DNA from: Ignavibacteriota bacterium
GTDB lineage: Bacteria; Bacteroidota; Ignavibacteria; Kapaibacteriales; UBA2268
Reading direction: 5' to 3'
Assembly: GCA_019637995.1 (NCBI GenBank)
Contig: JAHBUQ010000001.1
Location: forward strand, 558,001-622,000
Length of the DNA: 64,000 nt
The translations under genes and the position numbers were made by a program. Of the stretch, positions 50,328-59,965 are shown piece by piece (the first letter of the stretch is position 1; every line of letters starts with the position of its first letter). The notes beneath the pieces are model-generated. The model was not told the DNA's origin and made no database searches. It saw only the letters and a list, made by a program, of their open reading frames with translations.

Positions 50328-51053
50328 TTATTTGTATAAGCTTAGTATCGTATCGAACTGCTGAGAAACATATTCCCAGTTTATAACATTCATAAAAGCC
50401 GAAACATAGTCGCCACGCCGGTTCTGATATTTCAAATAATAAGCATGCTCCCAAACATCAATTGGTAGAATTGGAATCTGTATCCATTGAGTAAGGTTGC
50501 CCTGCTTTTCTGTCTGCATAATAATTAATTTGTCTGAAACAGGCTCGTACGACATTATTCCCCAGCCTGAACCTTCTACTGCATTTGATGCTGCTTTAAA
50601 TAAGCTAACGAATTTATCAAAAGAACCAAATGATTTATTTATGTAATTTTCCAAATTTTTAGAGCGATTGCCCTGTTTAGGTCCCATAACATTCCAGAAA
50701 ATTGTGTGAAGGAAGTGCCCTCCACCGTGGAATGCAAGCTCACGTTCCCAATGCTTGATCAGAGAAAAATCTCCTGATTCAGTTGCATCCTTGATTTTTT
50801 GAGTTGCGTTATTCAAACCATTCACATATCCCAAATGATGCTTGTCATGATGAAGTCTCATTGTTTGCTCATCAATATGGGGATCCAAAGCGTTGTAATC
50901 GTATGGGAGTGGTGGAAGAATATATTTTCCGGTTGAATCAACTGCCTGATTAAGTCCGTTGATTTTTAATTTTGTCATAGAATTTGCAACACTTGGCATT
51001 GCAACCGCTGCACCTACTGCAGCTGTACCGATTAAAAAATCTCTTTTAGTCAT
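50328..51053 (-). CDS. sodB: Exported Fe/Mn superoxide dismutase
   Basis: A 241-aa Fe/Mn superoxide dismutase. The N-terminus MTKRDFLIGTAAVGAAVAMP looks like a twin-arginine-type signal with Lys-Arg rather than Arg-Arg, so the enzyme may be exported. The mature part carries LPPLPYDYNALDPHID, metal ligands in MRLHHDKHH and FHGGGHFLHTIFW, and PIDVWEHAYYLKYQNRR. It removes superoxide by dismutation. The gene stands alone between repeats and a divergent outer-membrane gene. Confidence 0.9.
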   Translation of the reverse strand: MTKRDFLIGTAAVGAAVAMPSVANSMTKLKINGLNQAVDSTGKYILPPLPYDYNALDPHIDEQTMRLHHDKHHLGYVNGLNNATQKIKDATESGDFSLIKHWERELAFHGGGHFLHTIFWNVMGPKQGNRSKNLENYINKSFGSFDKFVSLFKAASNAVEGSGWGIMSYEPVSDKLIIMQTEKQGNLTQWIQIPILPIDVWEHAYYLKYQNRRGDYVSAFMNVINWEYVSQQFDTILSLYK

Positions 51054-51159
51054 AACTATTTAATATTTATTTTACAATTGAATATTTTATTAAGACGTAA
51101 TAAAAGAATACTTGTTTGATTATTACAAAAAACATATTATTTCGTTATCATACAATTGT

Positions 51160-51167
51160 ATATATTT
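51160..51167 (+). promoter_or_regulatory. Candidate -7 element for the outer-membrane gene
   Basis: TATATTTG matches TAnnTTTG, 24 bp before the ATG at 51192. No convincing -33 TTG at the expected distance. Confidence 0.35.
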
Positions 51168-51191
51168 GTATTTATTTATTTGACAAATTGA

Positions 51192-53138
51192 ATGAAATTA
51201 TTTTTTGCAGCAATATTATCAATTTTTATTTATAATTTGAATTTGATAAGTGATGATAATGTCACTCCGTCAGATTCGGTTAAAACACAGCGGATACCTG
51301 ACTCATTGTTGAGTTTACCACTTTATAATCATGGAAAATTCTTGTCAGGGAAATACAATAAATTCAGGAATATCAATAAACGTGATATACAATTAATTAA
51401 TTATACCGGACTTAATGATATCATATCGCATTTTACTCCTTTTTATAGTCAAGATATGGGTTCATACTCGACTTATAACAGTTTTTTTGCTCTTGGTGCT
51501 CCATCACGCTCAATTTCTTGGGGGTTCAACGGAAGAAACATTAATGATATTGAAATTGGTTCATTAAATCCAGAACAATTTCCTACAGAATTTTTTGAAA
51601 ATATTGAAATATTTACTGGAGCAGATGCAGTTGTATTTGGTGATAATGCTGCTTCAGTTTTTGTAAATATACAAGAAATCAGGTATAATTCTGCTCTTCC
51701 ATTTACAAGGATTTGGTTTGGAAATTCCGGATTCGGGTATTTAGGAGCGGATGGTATTTTTTCACAAAATGTGATGCCGAATGTTAATTTCACTTTCGGA
51801 TTTAGAAGTTACAATTCAAATGGTGCTTTCACAAATACATGGGGCGACAACTGGAATGCCAGAGTTATACTCAGATGGAATCCCGATAATCTGACAAGCA
51901 TTTCTTTTACAGAGAATTTCTCAAATCTTGGCTCTGGAACAAGCGGTGGAAACAATCCGGAAATTTCAAACAGTGTTTTCGATGAAATTGGGGCAATTCC
52001 TGTATTTTCAGGGCTTAATGAGCGTCTGTTCAGGCATGATTTATCTATAACTGCAACAAGAAATTTTGATACCAATACAACTAATACCGCTGTTTTGAAT
52101 TTTTACATCAGTTCAATCCGACGTGATAGAAGTTCTGGTTCGGATTTGAATTTTGGATTAAGCGATACTACAAGCCAGGTTTATAAAACAACAAGCAATT
52201 TCTTTGGAACTGAAGGGAGATACGAAATTGCCCCTGTTGATGCAATTTCTTTGAGATTTGGCGGCTCTGCTGAGGTTGATTTGATTGAAAGAACGTACTA
52301 TCATGATGAATTTAATGGTGTTTCAACTGCAGGATTTGCTCACTCAACAATCATATTCAGTGATGATTTTGATATTAATGGAGGAGTCAGATTTTTTTCT
52401 AAATTTGGTAATGTTGGCTTGGCTTATGGTGTGAAGCAAAATTTGAATATTGCAAAAAATTTGAAACTGACTGCTGATTTGTCATATTCTGACAGACTTC
52501 CTTACCCTGTTGAAGGATTGAGCCTGAAAAGCGAGCAACATCTTGCTTTAGCAGGAGAGATGATTTACCGACTGAATGAACACGCTCAACTAATCACAGG
52601 AGCTTATTTAAGGAGTATATTTTCACCAATAATGGCGGAATTTAACCCTTTAACGGATGATTTTAATTATATTAATCATTTCAACGGAAGCAGCATCACA
52701 CGTACCGGTTTATATCTTGATTTTAGCGGGGATATTTTAAAAAATCTTTCAATGAGATTACATGGACTTTTGCAGTATAGTATAGATGATGCAGGTAATC
52801 AAATATATGATTTACCAATAATAACAACAAGTGGAAGGCTGTTTTATACCTATAAACCCGGCAAAAGTATGTTGAGGGTAGGTGTGGAGACCGGGCTTCT
52901 TACCGATTTTAGAGGTGACTATTTTTATCCCGTTACAAGGAGTTTCTATCCCGGAAATCATGACAGTGGGATTATGTTGACTGGTATTACAGCATTTCTG
53001 GAAGTTAAATTGGGTGATGCATTTGTAAAAGTACAATATGAAAATATTTTGAGTCAGAATTATTATTATGTTGCAGTGAATCCAATGTTTACAGGCAATT
53101 TGCGATTGACAGCGAACTGGACTTTTAATGAAGATTAA
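51192..53138 (+). CDS. TonB-receptor-like outer-membrane beta-barrel
   Basis: A 648-aa protein with a short signal peptide (MKLFFAAILSIFIYNLNLIS), a plug-like domain (about 60-160: NDIISHFTPFYSQDMGSY, ISWGFNGRNINDIEIG, FENIEIFTGADAVVFG) and then a long barrel of alternating aromatic and polar strands ending in LRLTANWTF. It is smaller than typical TonB-dependent receptors and I see no carboxypeptidase-like domain or TonB box. Ligand unknown; the downstream prfB and aspartate kinase genes give no clue. Confidence 0.7.
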   Translation: MKLFFAAILSIFIYNLNLISDDNVTPSDSVKTQRIPDSLLSLPLYNHGKFLSGKYNKFRNINKRDIQLINYTGLNDIISHFTPFYSQDMGSYSTYNSFFALGAPSRSISWGFNGRNINDIEIGSLNPEQFPTEFFENIEIFTGADAVVFGDNAASVFVNIQEIRYNSALPFTRIWFGNSGFGYLGADGIFSQNVMPNVNFTFGFRSYNSNGAFTNTWGDNWNARVILRWNPDNLTSISFTENFSNLGSGTSGGNNPEISNSVFDEIGAIPVFSGLNERLFRHDLSITATRNFDTNTTNTAVLNFYISSIRRDRSSGSDLNFGLSDTTSQVYKTTSNFFGTEGRYEIAPVDAISLRFGGSAEVDLIERTYYHDEFNGVSTAGFAHSTIIFSDDFDINGGVRFFSKFGNVGLAYGVKQNLNIAKNLKLTADLSYSDRLPYPVEGLSLKSEQHLALAGEMIYRLNEHAQLITGAYLRSIFSPIMAEFNPLTDDFNYINHFNGSSITRTGLYLDFSGDILKNLSMRLHGLLQYSIDDAGNQIYDLPIITTSGRLFYTYKPGKSMLRVGVETGLLTDFRGDYFYPVTRSFYPGNHDSGIMLTGITAFLEVKLGDAFVKVQYENILSQNYYYVAVNPMFTGNLRLTANWTFNED

Positions 53139-53195
53139 TTAGTGAAATTATAATCAAAAATTTATTAATCAGGCTGTTATTACAGAATAAAAGCG

Positions 53196-53203
53196 TATTT
53201 TTG
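53196..53203 (+). promoter_or_regulatory. Candidate -7 element for prfB
   Basis: TATTTTTG, identical to the -7 box of the crRNA promoter, 36 bp before the prfB ATG. The -33 side is not clear. Confidence 0.4.
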
Positions 53204-53238
53204 TAATTGTTAAATTTTCAATTTTAAGAAAAGAAAAA

Positions 53239-54337
53239 ATGTTTGAACCATTAAAAGACAAGATAAAAGATTTAGAATCAAGAACCGAGACATTGCGGAG
53301 GTTTCTTTGACATTGAAGGCAAAACAGCATCAATAAAAGAACTTAAAACACGAAGTGAGGCTGAAAATTTCTGGAATGACCAAAATGAAGCAAAAAAAAA
53401 TTTGCGAGAAATTGCCGGAATGAAAGATTGGGTGGAAGTTTGGCAGGAAGCATATACTGCTGTAGAAGACGCCCGGACTATGTGGCAGATTGCAAATGAA
53501 ACAGAAGATGATTCACTTGAACAGGAAATTTTAGCAGAAATTGACAAAGCAAGCACTAAAATTGATGATCTTGAAGTACGTAATATGCTTGGTGGCAAGG
53601 ACGATGACCGTACTGCACTACTAAGTATAAATGCCGGTGCAGGAGGTACTGAGGCTCAGGATTGGTCAGAAATGCTTATGCGGATGTATATCCGCTGGGG
53701 AGAAAGAAAGGAATACAAAGTAACACTTCTTGAGCAGGTTGATGGCGATGGTGCAGGAATAAAGTCTTGTACACTTGAGTTTCAAGGCAAATTTGCTTTC
53801 GGCTACCTGAAAGCTGAAAACGGCGTCCACCGACTTGTGAGAATTTCCCCTTTTGACAGTAATGCCCGCAGGCACACCTCATTTGCTTCGGTTTTTGTAT
53901 ATCCGGAAGTAGATGATGATGTTGAGATTGAAGTTAATCCTGCAGACCTTGAGTGGGATACTTTCAGAGCTGGTGGCAAAGGTGGGCAGAATGTAAATAA
54001 AGTGGAAACCGCTGTAAGACTTCGACATTTACCATCAGGAATAATTGTTGCGTGTCAGCAGGAGAGGTCACAGTTCCAAAATCGTGAACGGGCAATTAAG
54101 ATGCTTAAATCACGCCTCTATCAGCAAAGACGAGAAGCTGAGGAAGCTGCTAAAGCAGCAATAGAAGGAACTAAGAAAAGAATAGAGTGGGGAAGTCAAA
54201 TCCGTTCTTATGTATTTCAACCATACACTATGGTAAATGACCACCGTTCAGAGCTTAAGAATACTGATATTCATTCTGTGATGGATGGTGATATAGATGA
54301 ATTCATCAAAGCATATTTGTTATTGGAAAGTAATTAA
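53239..54337 (+). CDS. prfB: Peptide chain release factor 2 with programmed +1 frameshift
   Basis: RF2 (365 aa after frameshifting) ends translation at UGA and UAA. Codons 1-23 ([15 protein letters not shown] to RRFL) end at TGA 53308-53310. The site CTTTGAC preceded by GCGGAGG is the classical autoregulatory slippery site: the ribosome slips +1 on CTT and continues as [13 protein letters not shown] in the frame of the main ORF. The main part contains the SPF tripeptide ([15 protein letters not shown]) that reads UGA and the catalytic GGQ in [17 protein letters not shown]. Coding is therefore 53239-53307 joined to 53309-54337. Confidence 0.95.
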
Positions 54338-54366
54338 TTTTATAATATTTACGGAGCATAATCAGT

Positions 54367-55002
54367 ATGAATCGTGTTTTATTTGCAATTGGAATGTTCA
54401 TTCTCGCAACATTATTCTTATCAAGTTGCGCCACAACAGAAACAACTACTTTTGTTGACCCTGCCTTTCGGGGGAAACAATATTCTAAGATTTGCGTTTT
54501 AGCAGACATTTCAGATTTGAAATATAAGCAAAAGCTTGAAAAAGAGATGGCAACTCATCTAACTAAAGAAGGTGTTACGGTTTATACAGGTTCTCAGCTC
54601 TTTCCTCCTACACGTGAATGGAGCGAAGACCAAATGCAGGAAACCTTGGTAAATCAGAATATTGAAGGCTATCTTCTAATCGTATGGAAAGACAAGAATG
54701 TCCAGGAAACTTTCAAGCCCGGAAGTTCTGTTTCAGAAACTAAGGGGGAAGTTAAGAAGAAAGATGGTAAAGATGTATATACAGAGCGTACTGTTACTAC
54801 CCAAACAGGCGGTTCTGTTGATCGTGAATTTCGTTCGTATTTTGAAGCCAAACTATTCGATGTCAGGTCAAAAGCCAATGCATGGATTGCAACTTCTTAT
54901 TCAAGTTCAGGCGAATGGTTCGGTTCTGATTTCGACTTAATTATGGAATCATATGCTAAAGATATTGCAAAAAATTTGAAAAAAGACGGATTAATTAGAT
55001 AA
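54367..55002 (+). CDS. Hypothetical lipoprotein
   Basis: A 211-aa protein with a lipoprotein signal (FILATLFLSSCATTET, lipobox Cys21). The body alternates strands and helices (YSKICVLADISDLKYKQKLE, VNQNIEGYLLIVWKDKN), a Lys/Gly/Glu-rich turn and a C-terminal part YFEAKLFDVRSKANAWIATSYSSSG. This resembles small Bacteroidota lipoproteins of unknown function, a periplasmic alpha/beta fold being likely. It follows prfB by 29 bp. Confidence 0.65.
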   Translation: MNRVLFAIGMFILATLFLSSCATTETTTFVDPAFRGKQYSKICVLADISDLKYKQKLEKEMATHLTKEGVTVYTGSQLFPPTREWSEDQMQETLVNQNIEGYLLIVWKDKNVQETFKPGSSVSETKGEVKKKDGKDVYTERTVTTQTGGSVDREFRSYFEAKLFDVRSKANAWIATSYSSSGEWFGSDFDLIMESYAKDIAKNLKKDGLIR

Positions 55003-55037
55003 TTATATTTTGTATAAATTATAATGGCTTAAATATT

Positions 55038-55637
55038 TTGACTGATAAAGAAATTGTAAAATGGTGCAGTAAACAATCGCCTGAGATTGATTTTATTGAT
55101 ATTTCGGATTCGTTAATTAAAGAAATAAATGAATCTCAGGCAAATTATATACTAAATTATTTTTCCCATAATACACTTTTCAAACTACCGCAAAGTGAGA
55201 TTGACTTTTTTGAATGGCTAAAAGTGTTTGATGAAAAAGTATGGCTTGATTTATGGAAAGATGATGAACTCAACCCACCATATTATGTTTCTCTTTTGTT
55301 CCTGCCGGTTTTAATCAAAGGTGGATATCGTGGATTTCCAATTTGTGATTTGCTTGAAAATGACAATTATTATTTTGCACCCGTACATCTTGTTGATAAA
55401 GAGTCTCAAATTTTTGCCGAGTCTTCAAAGACAAGATTTATGAATCGGGAAAGCCTTACTGTCCCACAGCTTTTAGCAATTGAAATTTCTATGGACCCAA
55501 TTGATATCTGGCATTTTGCTTACAAACACAAAATTGAAATTACTGAGGCAAAAAAAGCAGTTAAGTCTCTTGTCGATGACGAACTTCTCGTACACCTTAA
55601 AGAAGCTGGATATCTGGCTACTTTTTTAGATTTTTAG
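55038..55637 (+). CDS. Hypothetical protein upstream of aspartate kinase
   Basis: A 199-aa soluble protein with a TTG start. I recognise no domain. It has an N-terminal acidic helical part (SDSLIKEINESQANYILNYF), a central hydrophobic segment PPYYVSLLFLPVLIKGGYRG and a C-terminal helical stretch ITEAKKAVKSLVDDELL. It is 8 bp from the aspartate kinase start, so it is probably in the same operon. Confidence 0.55.
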   Translation: MTDKEIVKWCSKQSPEIDFIDISDSLIKEINESQANYILNYFSHNTLFKLPQSEIDFFEWLKVFDEKVWLDLWKDDELNPPYYVSLLFLPVLIKGGYRGFPICDLLENDNYYFAPVHLVDKESQIFAESSKTRFMNRESLTVPQLLAIEISMDPIDIWHFAYKHKIEITEAKKAVKSLVDDELLVHLKEAGYLATFLDF

Positions 55638-55645
55638 GATTTATT

Positions 55646-56980
55646 TTGAAAATATTGAAATTTGGTGGTACATCTGTACAATCTGCCGATTCAATAAGAA
55701 AATCGGTAGATTGTATTCTAAGATATGGAGGAGATAATCCTGTTGTCGTTTTGTCTGCTCTTGCGGGAACCACTAACTCATTGATTGAAGCTATTAATTT
55801 AAGTTTAAATGAAATATCTGAATCTGTTGAAATTATTAATCAATTAGAGTTCAAACATTTGAATGTCTTAAAAGACCTTTGCCCACAATCATTTAATAAT
55901 ACTTCTATTGAAATTAAAAATATTTTTGATGATATTAAAAGAAAATTAAGTGCAATAGAATTTTTAGGTGAAATTACTCCATTCAATTTTGCTTCGGTGT
56001 CATCTTATGGTGAGATTCTTTCCACAAAAATATTTTTATCTTATCTGAATGAAATTGGAATAGATTCAAGTTTGCTGAATATTCAGAACTATTTGATAAC
56101 CGATAGTAATTTTAAAGAAGCAAAAATTGATTTTAATATAAGCCTCTGTAAATTTAAGGATAATACTGCACATTTTTTAAAAAATGGCATCAAACTTACT
56201 CAAGGTTTTATTGCTTCGGATTTGAAAAACAGAACAACTATTTTAGGTCGTGGAGGTTCGGATTACACTTCCGCCGTAATAGGAAATTTGCTAAAAAAAT
56301 CAGGATTAGATATTGATGAAATTCAAATCTGGACAGATGTAAGTGGAATTTTATCAGCTGACCCAAGAATGATTCCAGCAGCAAAGACAATTAAATCTAT
56401 ATCAGCAAAAGAAGTTAGAATCATGTCATATTTGGGTGCTAAGGTTTTGCATCCGGATACTATCAAACCGGCTCTTGAAGCTGATATAAGAGTATCTGTC
56501 AGAAATACATTCATTCCTGATGGTGACTATACAGTTATACAAAATAATTTCACAGACCAATTTCCCAAACTCAATACTATTATAAACCTGAGGGAAGTCA
56601 ATGAATTGAATTTTGATATACCTGGAAGCTCCAACTCATGGGAAATAGCAAATCACATTAATAATATTGCATTTTCAGCTGGATGTAAGCCAATTTCAAT
56701 TAATATATCAGAGGAAAGTATAACATCTTATTATTTCAATAGCATAGATGTTTTCTTTGATACAAAATATGCTGATTTCATAAGTTTTCAGAAGGTATTC
56801 CTTTTGGCAATTACAGGCACATTAGTCAACAAAAAACTATTTGAGGTGATTAATGCACTTCCTGAAAATGCATCTATTATTAGTATTAATAACAATGCCA
56901 TTTTTATCAAATCTACTTTTGAGTTTTCCATTGAAAATATTGATTTATTACATAACAGATTGATTCAAAATTTTGATTAG
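55646..56980 (+). CDS. Aspartate kinase
   Basis: A 444-aa aspartate kinase, first enzyme of the lysine/threonine/methionine pathway, phosphorylating aspartate. Starts at TTG with LKFGGTSVQSADSIRK, then VVVLSALAGTTN, GRGGSDYTSAVIG (substrate-binding), and IWTDVSGILSADPRMIP with SISAKEVRIMSYLGAKVLHPDT, which together define the amino-acid kinase fold. The C-terminal 140 residues are ACT-like regulatory repeats with low similarity. No homoserine dehydrogenase is fused. Convergent with the PepSY gene, 2 bp apart. Confidence 0.92.
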   Translation: MKILKFGGTSVQSADSIRKSVDCILRYGGDNPVVVLSALAGTTNSLIEAINLSLNEISESVEIINQLEFKHLNVLKDLCPQSFNNTSIEIKNIFDDIKRKLSAIEFLGEITPFNFASVSSYGEILSTKIFLSYLNEIGIDSSLLNIQNYLITDSNFKEAKIDFNISLCKFKDNTAHFLKNGIKLTQGFIASDLKNRTTILGRGGSDYTSAVIGNLLKKSGLDIDEIQIWTDVSGILSADPRMIPAAKTIKSISAKEVRIMSYLGAKVLHPDTIKPALEADIRVSVRNTFIPDGDYTVIQNNFTDQFPKLNTIINLREVNELNFDIPGSSNSWEIANHINNIAFSAGCKPISINISEESITSYYFNSIDVFFDTKYADFISFQKVFLLAITGTLVNKKLFEVINALPENASIISINNNAIFIKSTFEFSIENIDLLHNRLIQNFD

Positions 56981-56982
56981 TT

Positions 56983-58521
56983 TCACCACTTGAATTTGAT
57001 ATAAAGCCAGTCAAATACACCTGTAATTATTACTATAATAAAAATCAGTGCAGAGAGTGGAATGATAAGTATATAATAATCTCCGACAAATGCCTGAAAA
57101 AGCCTGCCGTTATGCAGCTCAAAAAGATAGTTCCATAGTGACATACCATAATTCTCTTTAAGAAAATCAGGCATAATATATTTACTTGTTTTCATATTTG
57201 GATATTGCACATTAACAAGCCCGCCGAAGTGAGTGGTTACATATTCATATCCGTTAGGTTCTTTGAAATATCCTGTAATTAGGTTAGCTCCGGGTCTTAC
57301 TGATGAAACCATCGGAGCTCCATCATCCAGAACATTCTCAGCCCTAAGTCCTGAATTTTCAATTCTGAATAAGCCGGCAAATGAGCCAATCAGCAAATCT
57401 CCTCGAGAATCATTTTCAAGTACAGTAGCACCCATTGCAAATATAGGAACCGGTGGCAGTTGCTTAGTAAATTTGCCATAAATTCCAATATCTGAAACCC
57501 AGTAACCATCTTTAGCATCAATAACCATTTGATTTGTGGCTTCATCATAATTAATGTTCCTGATTCTGTGTTTCCATGGGTTTACCGGTGTAGGTGCAGG
57601 AACATATTTAAGCAAAATTTCGCCTCCTATTAGGTCAGCTATCATTGGAGGACGCATATATAATCCGGTTACTGCAAAAATCAGAAGTAATGCAAAACTC
57701 CAGATACCAAGTTTGAGGTGATATTTGAAGAACCAACCTGAGTGATTTTTTGATTTTTTGAGATTCATTCTCAACTTCATTCTTCTGTATTTTGGCGATA
57801 GCCAGATATACAAGCCACTTATACTTAAAAATAAAACTATCAAACCGCCAATATCAAAAATTATTTGTCCCGGCAAGCCCCATAATTCTCCCGAGTGAAG
57901 TTGAAAAAAGAATTCAATCAGTGTCATAGAAGGATTGTTATCTATGCGCTCAATTGGCAATTTTACAAATGACATTATTCCTGTAGATATCTTTGCTATA
58001 AAAATCTCAGAATCTGTTGCTACAATTATGGAATCGTGATATTTACCAATTTTGATTATTTTACTGTCATTACTTGGTAAATTTAGCTTTTCCCATGCAT
58101 ATTGATTGTTTTTTAGTCTGTATAAACCATCAAAATTACCTGCAAAAAGAATTTCCTTGCCACTTTCTTCGAATAGTGCAATACTTTTTGTTTTCTTGCT
58201 CCAGGCTGAAGTTGGATATCCGTTAATATTCATATTAAAAAATGAATAGCCACCGTCTGTAGTCTTCATGACTCCTTCGTGACCTGCAAAGTAAGCTTTT
58301 CCGAATTCGTATTTAGAGTGCTCAGCCTGTATGATTGCCGCTCTGTTCCAATTTATAAGGTCATATTCCGATGGGAGCAGCCATTTTGGTACCGTCACAT
58401 TCGTGATAAGTTCAGGGTGATTAAGAATAATTCCTGATATTGACATCCATATAAGCAAGACACTTATGATAATACTTGACCATTTGTGCAGCCACTTTGA
58501 AACTTTATAAACTTTTTTCAT
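56983..58521 (-). CDS. PepSY-associated inner-membrane protein
   Basis: A 512-aa protein with the PepSY-TM layout: an N-terminal helix after WLHKWSSIIISVLLIWMS, a second transmembrane segment after GGLIVLFLSISGLYIWLSP, one near 270-290 (FKYHLKLGIWSFALLLIFAV) and a C-terminal one (IIPLSALIFIIVIITGVF). Conserved His residues flank the helices (HKW, LHSGELWG, KYHLKLG, ELHNGRLF), typical of the family, often linked to iron or heme use. The long periplasmic loops carry repeat-like propeller strands. Cargo unknown. Confidence 0.78.
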   Translation of the reverse strand: MKKVYKVSKWLHKWSSIIISVLLIWMSISGIILNHPELITNVTVPKWLLPSEYDLINWNRAAIIQAEHSKYEFGKAYFAGHEGVMKTTDGGYSFFNMNINGYPTSAWSKKTKSIALFEESGKEILFAGNFDGLYRLKNNQYAWEKLNLPSNDSKIIKIGKYHDSIIVATDSEIFIAKISTGIMSFVKLPIERIDNNPSMTLIEFFFQLHSGELWGLPGQIIFDIGGLIVLFLSISGLYIWLSPKYRRMKLRMNLKKSKNHSGWFFKYHLKLGIWSFALLLIFAVTGLYMRPPMIADLIGGEILLKYVPAPTPVNPWKHRIRNINYDEATNQMVIDAKDGYWVSDIGIYGKFTKQLPPVPIFAMGATVLENDSRGDLLIGSFAGLFRIENSGLRAENVLDDGAPMVSSVRPGANLITGYFKEPNGYEYVTTHFGGLVNVQYPNMKTSKYIMPDFLKENYGMSLWNYLFELHNGRLFQAFVGDYYILIIPLSALIFIIVIITGVFDWLYIKFKW

Positions 58522-58780
58522 AATTACTTTTCCTAATCAGACTTTTAAATCTTATTCAAAAATAAGAAATTAAATTATAAAATAAAAATATTATTTCCTA
58601 AAATTAACATTTATAGTAATTTTTAATGATAATACATCATAAAGAGAGGTATCTTGTTTAAGGAATTTGAAATTAGTATCGAAAACATCATCTTCGTTAC
58701 CGCTGACAATTAAAAATCTACTATAATATTTTGTTGTAAAACTCGTTATTTAAAATTGTTTTGAAAATTTGTTCGCTTGT
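58522..58780. other. Intergenic region before Rhs remnants
   Basis: 259 bp, AT-rich, with nothing recognised. Confidence 0.5.
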
Positions 58781-58819
58781 CGTGCCCCGACTGGACTGGC
58801 ACCCGAGAAGGAGAATAAC
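58781..58819 (+). pseudogene. Rhs core tail fragment
   Basis: Thirteen codons reading RAPTGLAPEKENN, nearly the same as the Rhs-core end RDPTGLTPEKEKE at 60519-60557. The DNA is GC-rich compared with its surroundings. It runs in frame into the next gene, whose ribosome binding site (AAGGAG) is formed by its Glu-Lys-Glu codons. This marks a cut-off Rhs gene. Confidence 0.65.
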
Positions 58820-59662
58820 ATGAAGAACTTAGTTTATTTATTTTTATTTTGTTTTCTATTTAATTTAAAACTCTTTTCAATCGAACATGATTCTTGCCAA
58901 TTGAATTTTATAAATGGTTATTACAAAGATATGGAAGCAGTTATTCCGATTGAAATCATCAATAAATTAAAAAATACTGACATTGAAAATTTAATTGAAA
59001 ATCAGTTCTTTAGTCTTGATATTAGTTTTACCGAAAGTTGTAAAATGAATGATTTGGTTCGAAAATATCTTGGGAAAACATTGATAAAGGATACTTGTAT
59101 AAAGTATTTTGATAGCTTTCTATGTGAAGAATTTGACGGAAGTACTCTTATGTGGCGAGGAAGTCTTAATAATATAATTGAAAAAGGTTTTTATTATTAT
59201 ATACAAGGACAAGTATATAACTATCAAAATGACTTAGATTCAATAAAAAAATTAAAAATTGAATATGATAGCACTCATAGCTATGTATCAACAGCTGACA
59301 CAGTTAATGGAAGATTTATACCAAAAGATATTAATGAATGTTTAGAAGATTTGGATTCTATTTTTTCAGATGATTTTAAAATTCAATTTATGAAATTAGC
59401 AGAAGATGAATTATTACTTAAACATCATTTCAGTTTGGGAATGGAATTGAGAAAACGATATGCTCTTTGGGGTAAATCAAGACTCCAAAGAAGTATTGAA
59501 AATCAATTTGGATTTGGTAACCCTGATAGACAATCTAATTTTATTATTTTATTATTTCATAGAAAAATTAAAGGTTTGGATTTAGAACTTGAAAAAACTG
59601 TTGATTTCTTTAAAAATGAAGAAGACAATGAAAAGATTATAAACAATAATAAGAATAATTAG
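58820..59662 (+). CDS. Hypothetical secreted protein in the Rhs remnant region
   Basis: A 280-aa protein with a signal peptide (KNLVYLFLFCFLFNLKLFS) and no recognised domain. It is rich in Lys, Glu and Phe, with predicted helices (KIQFMKLAEDELLLKHHF, LELEKTVDFFKNEEDN). The ATG at 58820 follows AAGGAG. The upstream Rhs tail is in frame, so it may have replaced an Rhs C-terminal cassette or be an orphan immunity-type gene; neither can be proved. AT-rich, like polymorphic toxin/immunity cassettes. Confidence 0.55.
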   Translation: MKNLVYLFLFCFLFNLKLFSIEHDSCQLNFINGYYKDMEAVIPIEIINKLKNTDIENLIENQFFSLDISFTESCKMNDLVRKYLGKTLIKDTCIKYFDSFLCEEFDGSTLMWRGSLNNIIEKGFYYYIQGQVYNYQNDLDSIKKLKIEYDSTHSYVSTADTVNGRFIPKDINECLEDLDSIFSDDFKIQFMKLAEDELLLKHHFSLGMELRKRYALWGKSRLQRSIENQFGFGNPDRQSNFIILLFHRKIKGLDLELEKTVDFFKNEEDNEKIINNNKNN

Positions 59663-59764
59663 TTACTATACATAGAGCAGGAAGATTAATTGAATACTCT
59701 AAAAATTATTAAACAATTATTTAAAAATATATACGTAAAATATTTAAAAAATGGAGATAATAAA

Positions 59765-59962
59765 ATGACTTATGAATTAACGGACAATGAAATATTAGTA
59801 AAGATTCCTTTAAGTAATAATAATCGCAAAATAAAGGAAGTTCTTGACTATTTGTTCTATGAATCAATAAGTTCCGGTAAAGAAGTATCGCAAGATGCAG
59901 CCGATGAAATATTAGCCGAAATTAAGAAAGGTAGATTTGATAGGCTTCAAAACGGAAATTAG
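59765..59962 (+). CDS. Antitoxin of a PIN toxin-antitoxin pair
   Basis: A 65-aa acidic protein (MTYELTDNEILVKIPLSN to FDRLQNGN). The N-terminal half could form the short strand-helix seen in small antitoxins; the C-terminal half, DAADEILAEIKKGRFDR, resembles the part that occupies the toxin groove. The ATG follows GGAGATAATAAA; an upstream TTG at 59690 is less likely. It ends 3 bp before the PIN gene, the expected antitoxin-toxin order. Confidence 0.6.
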   Translation: MTYELTDNEILVKIPLSNNNRKIKEVLDYLFYESISSGKEVSQDAADEILAEIKKGRFDRLQNGN

Positions 59963-59965
59963 ACG

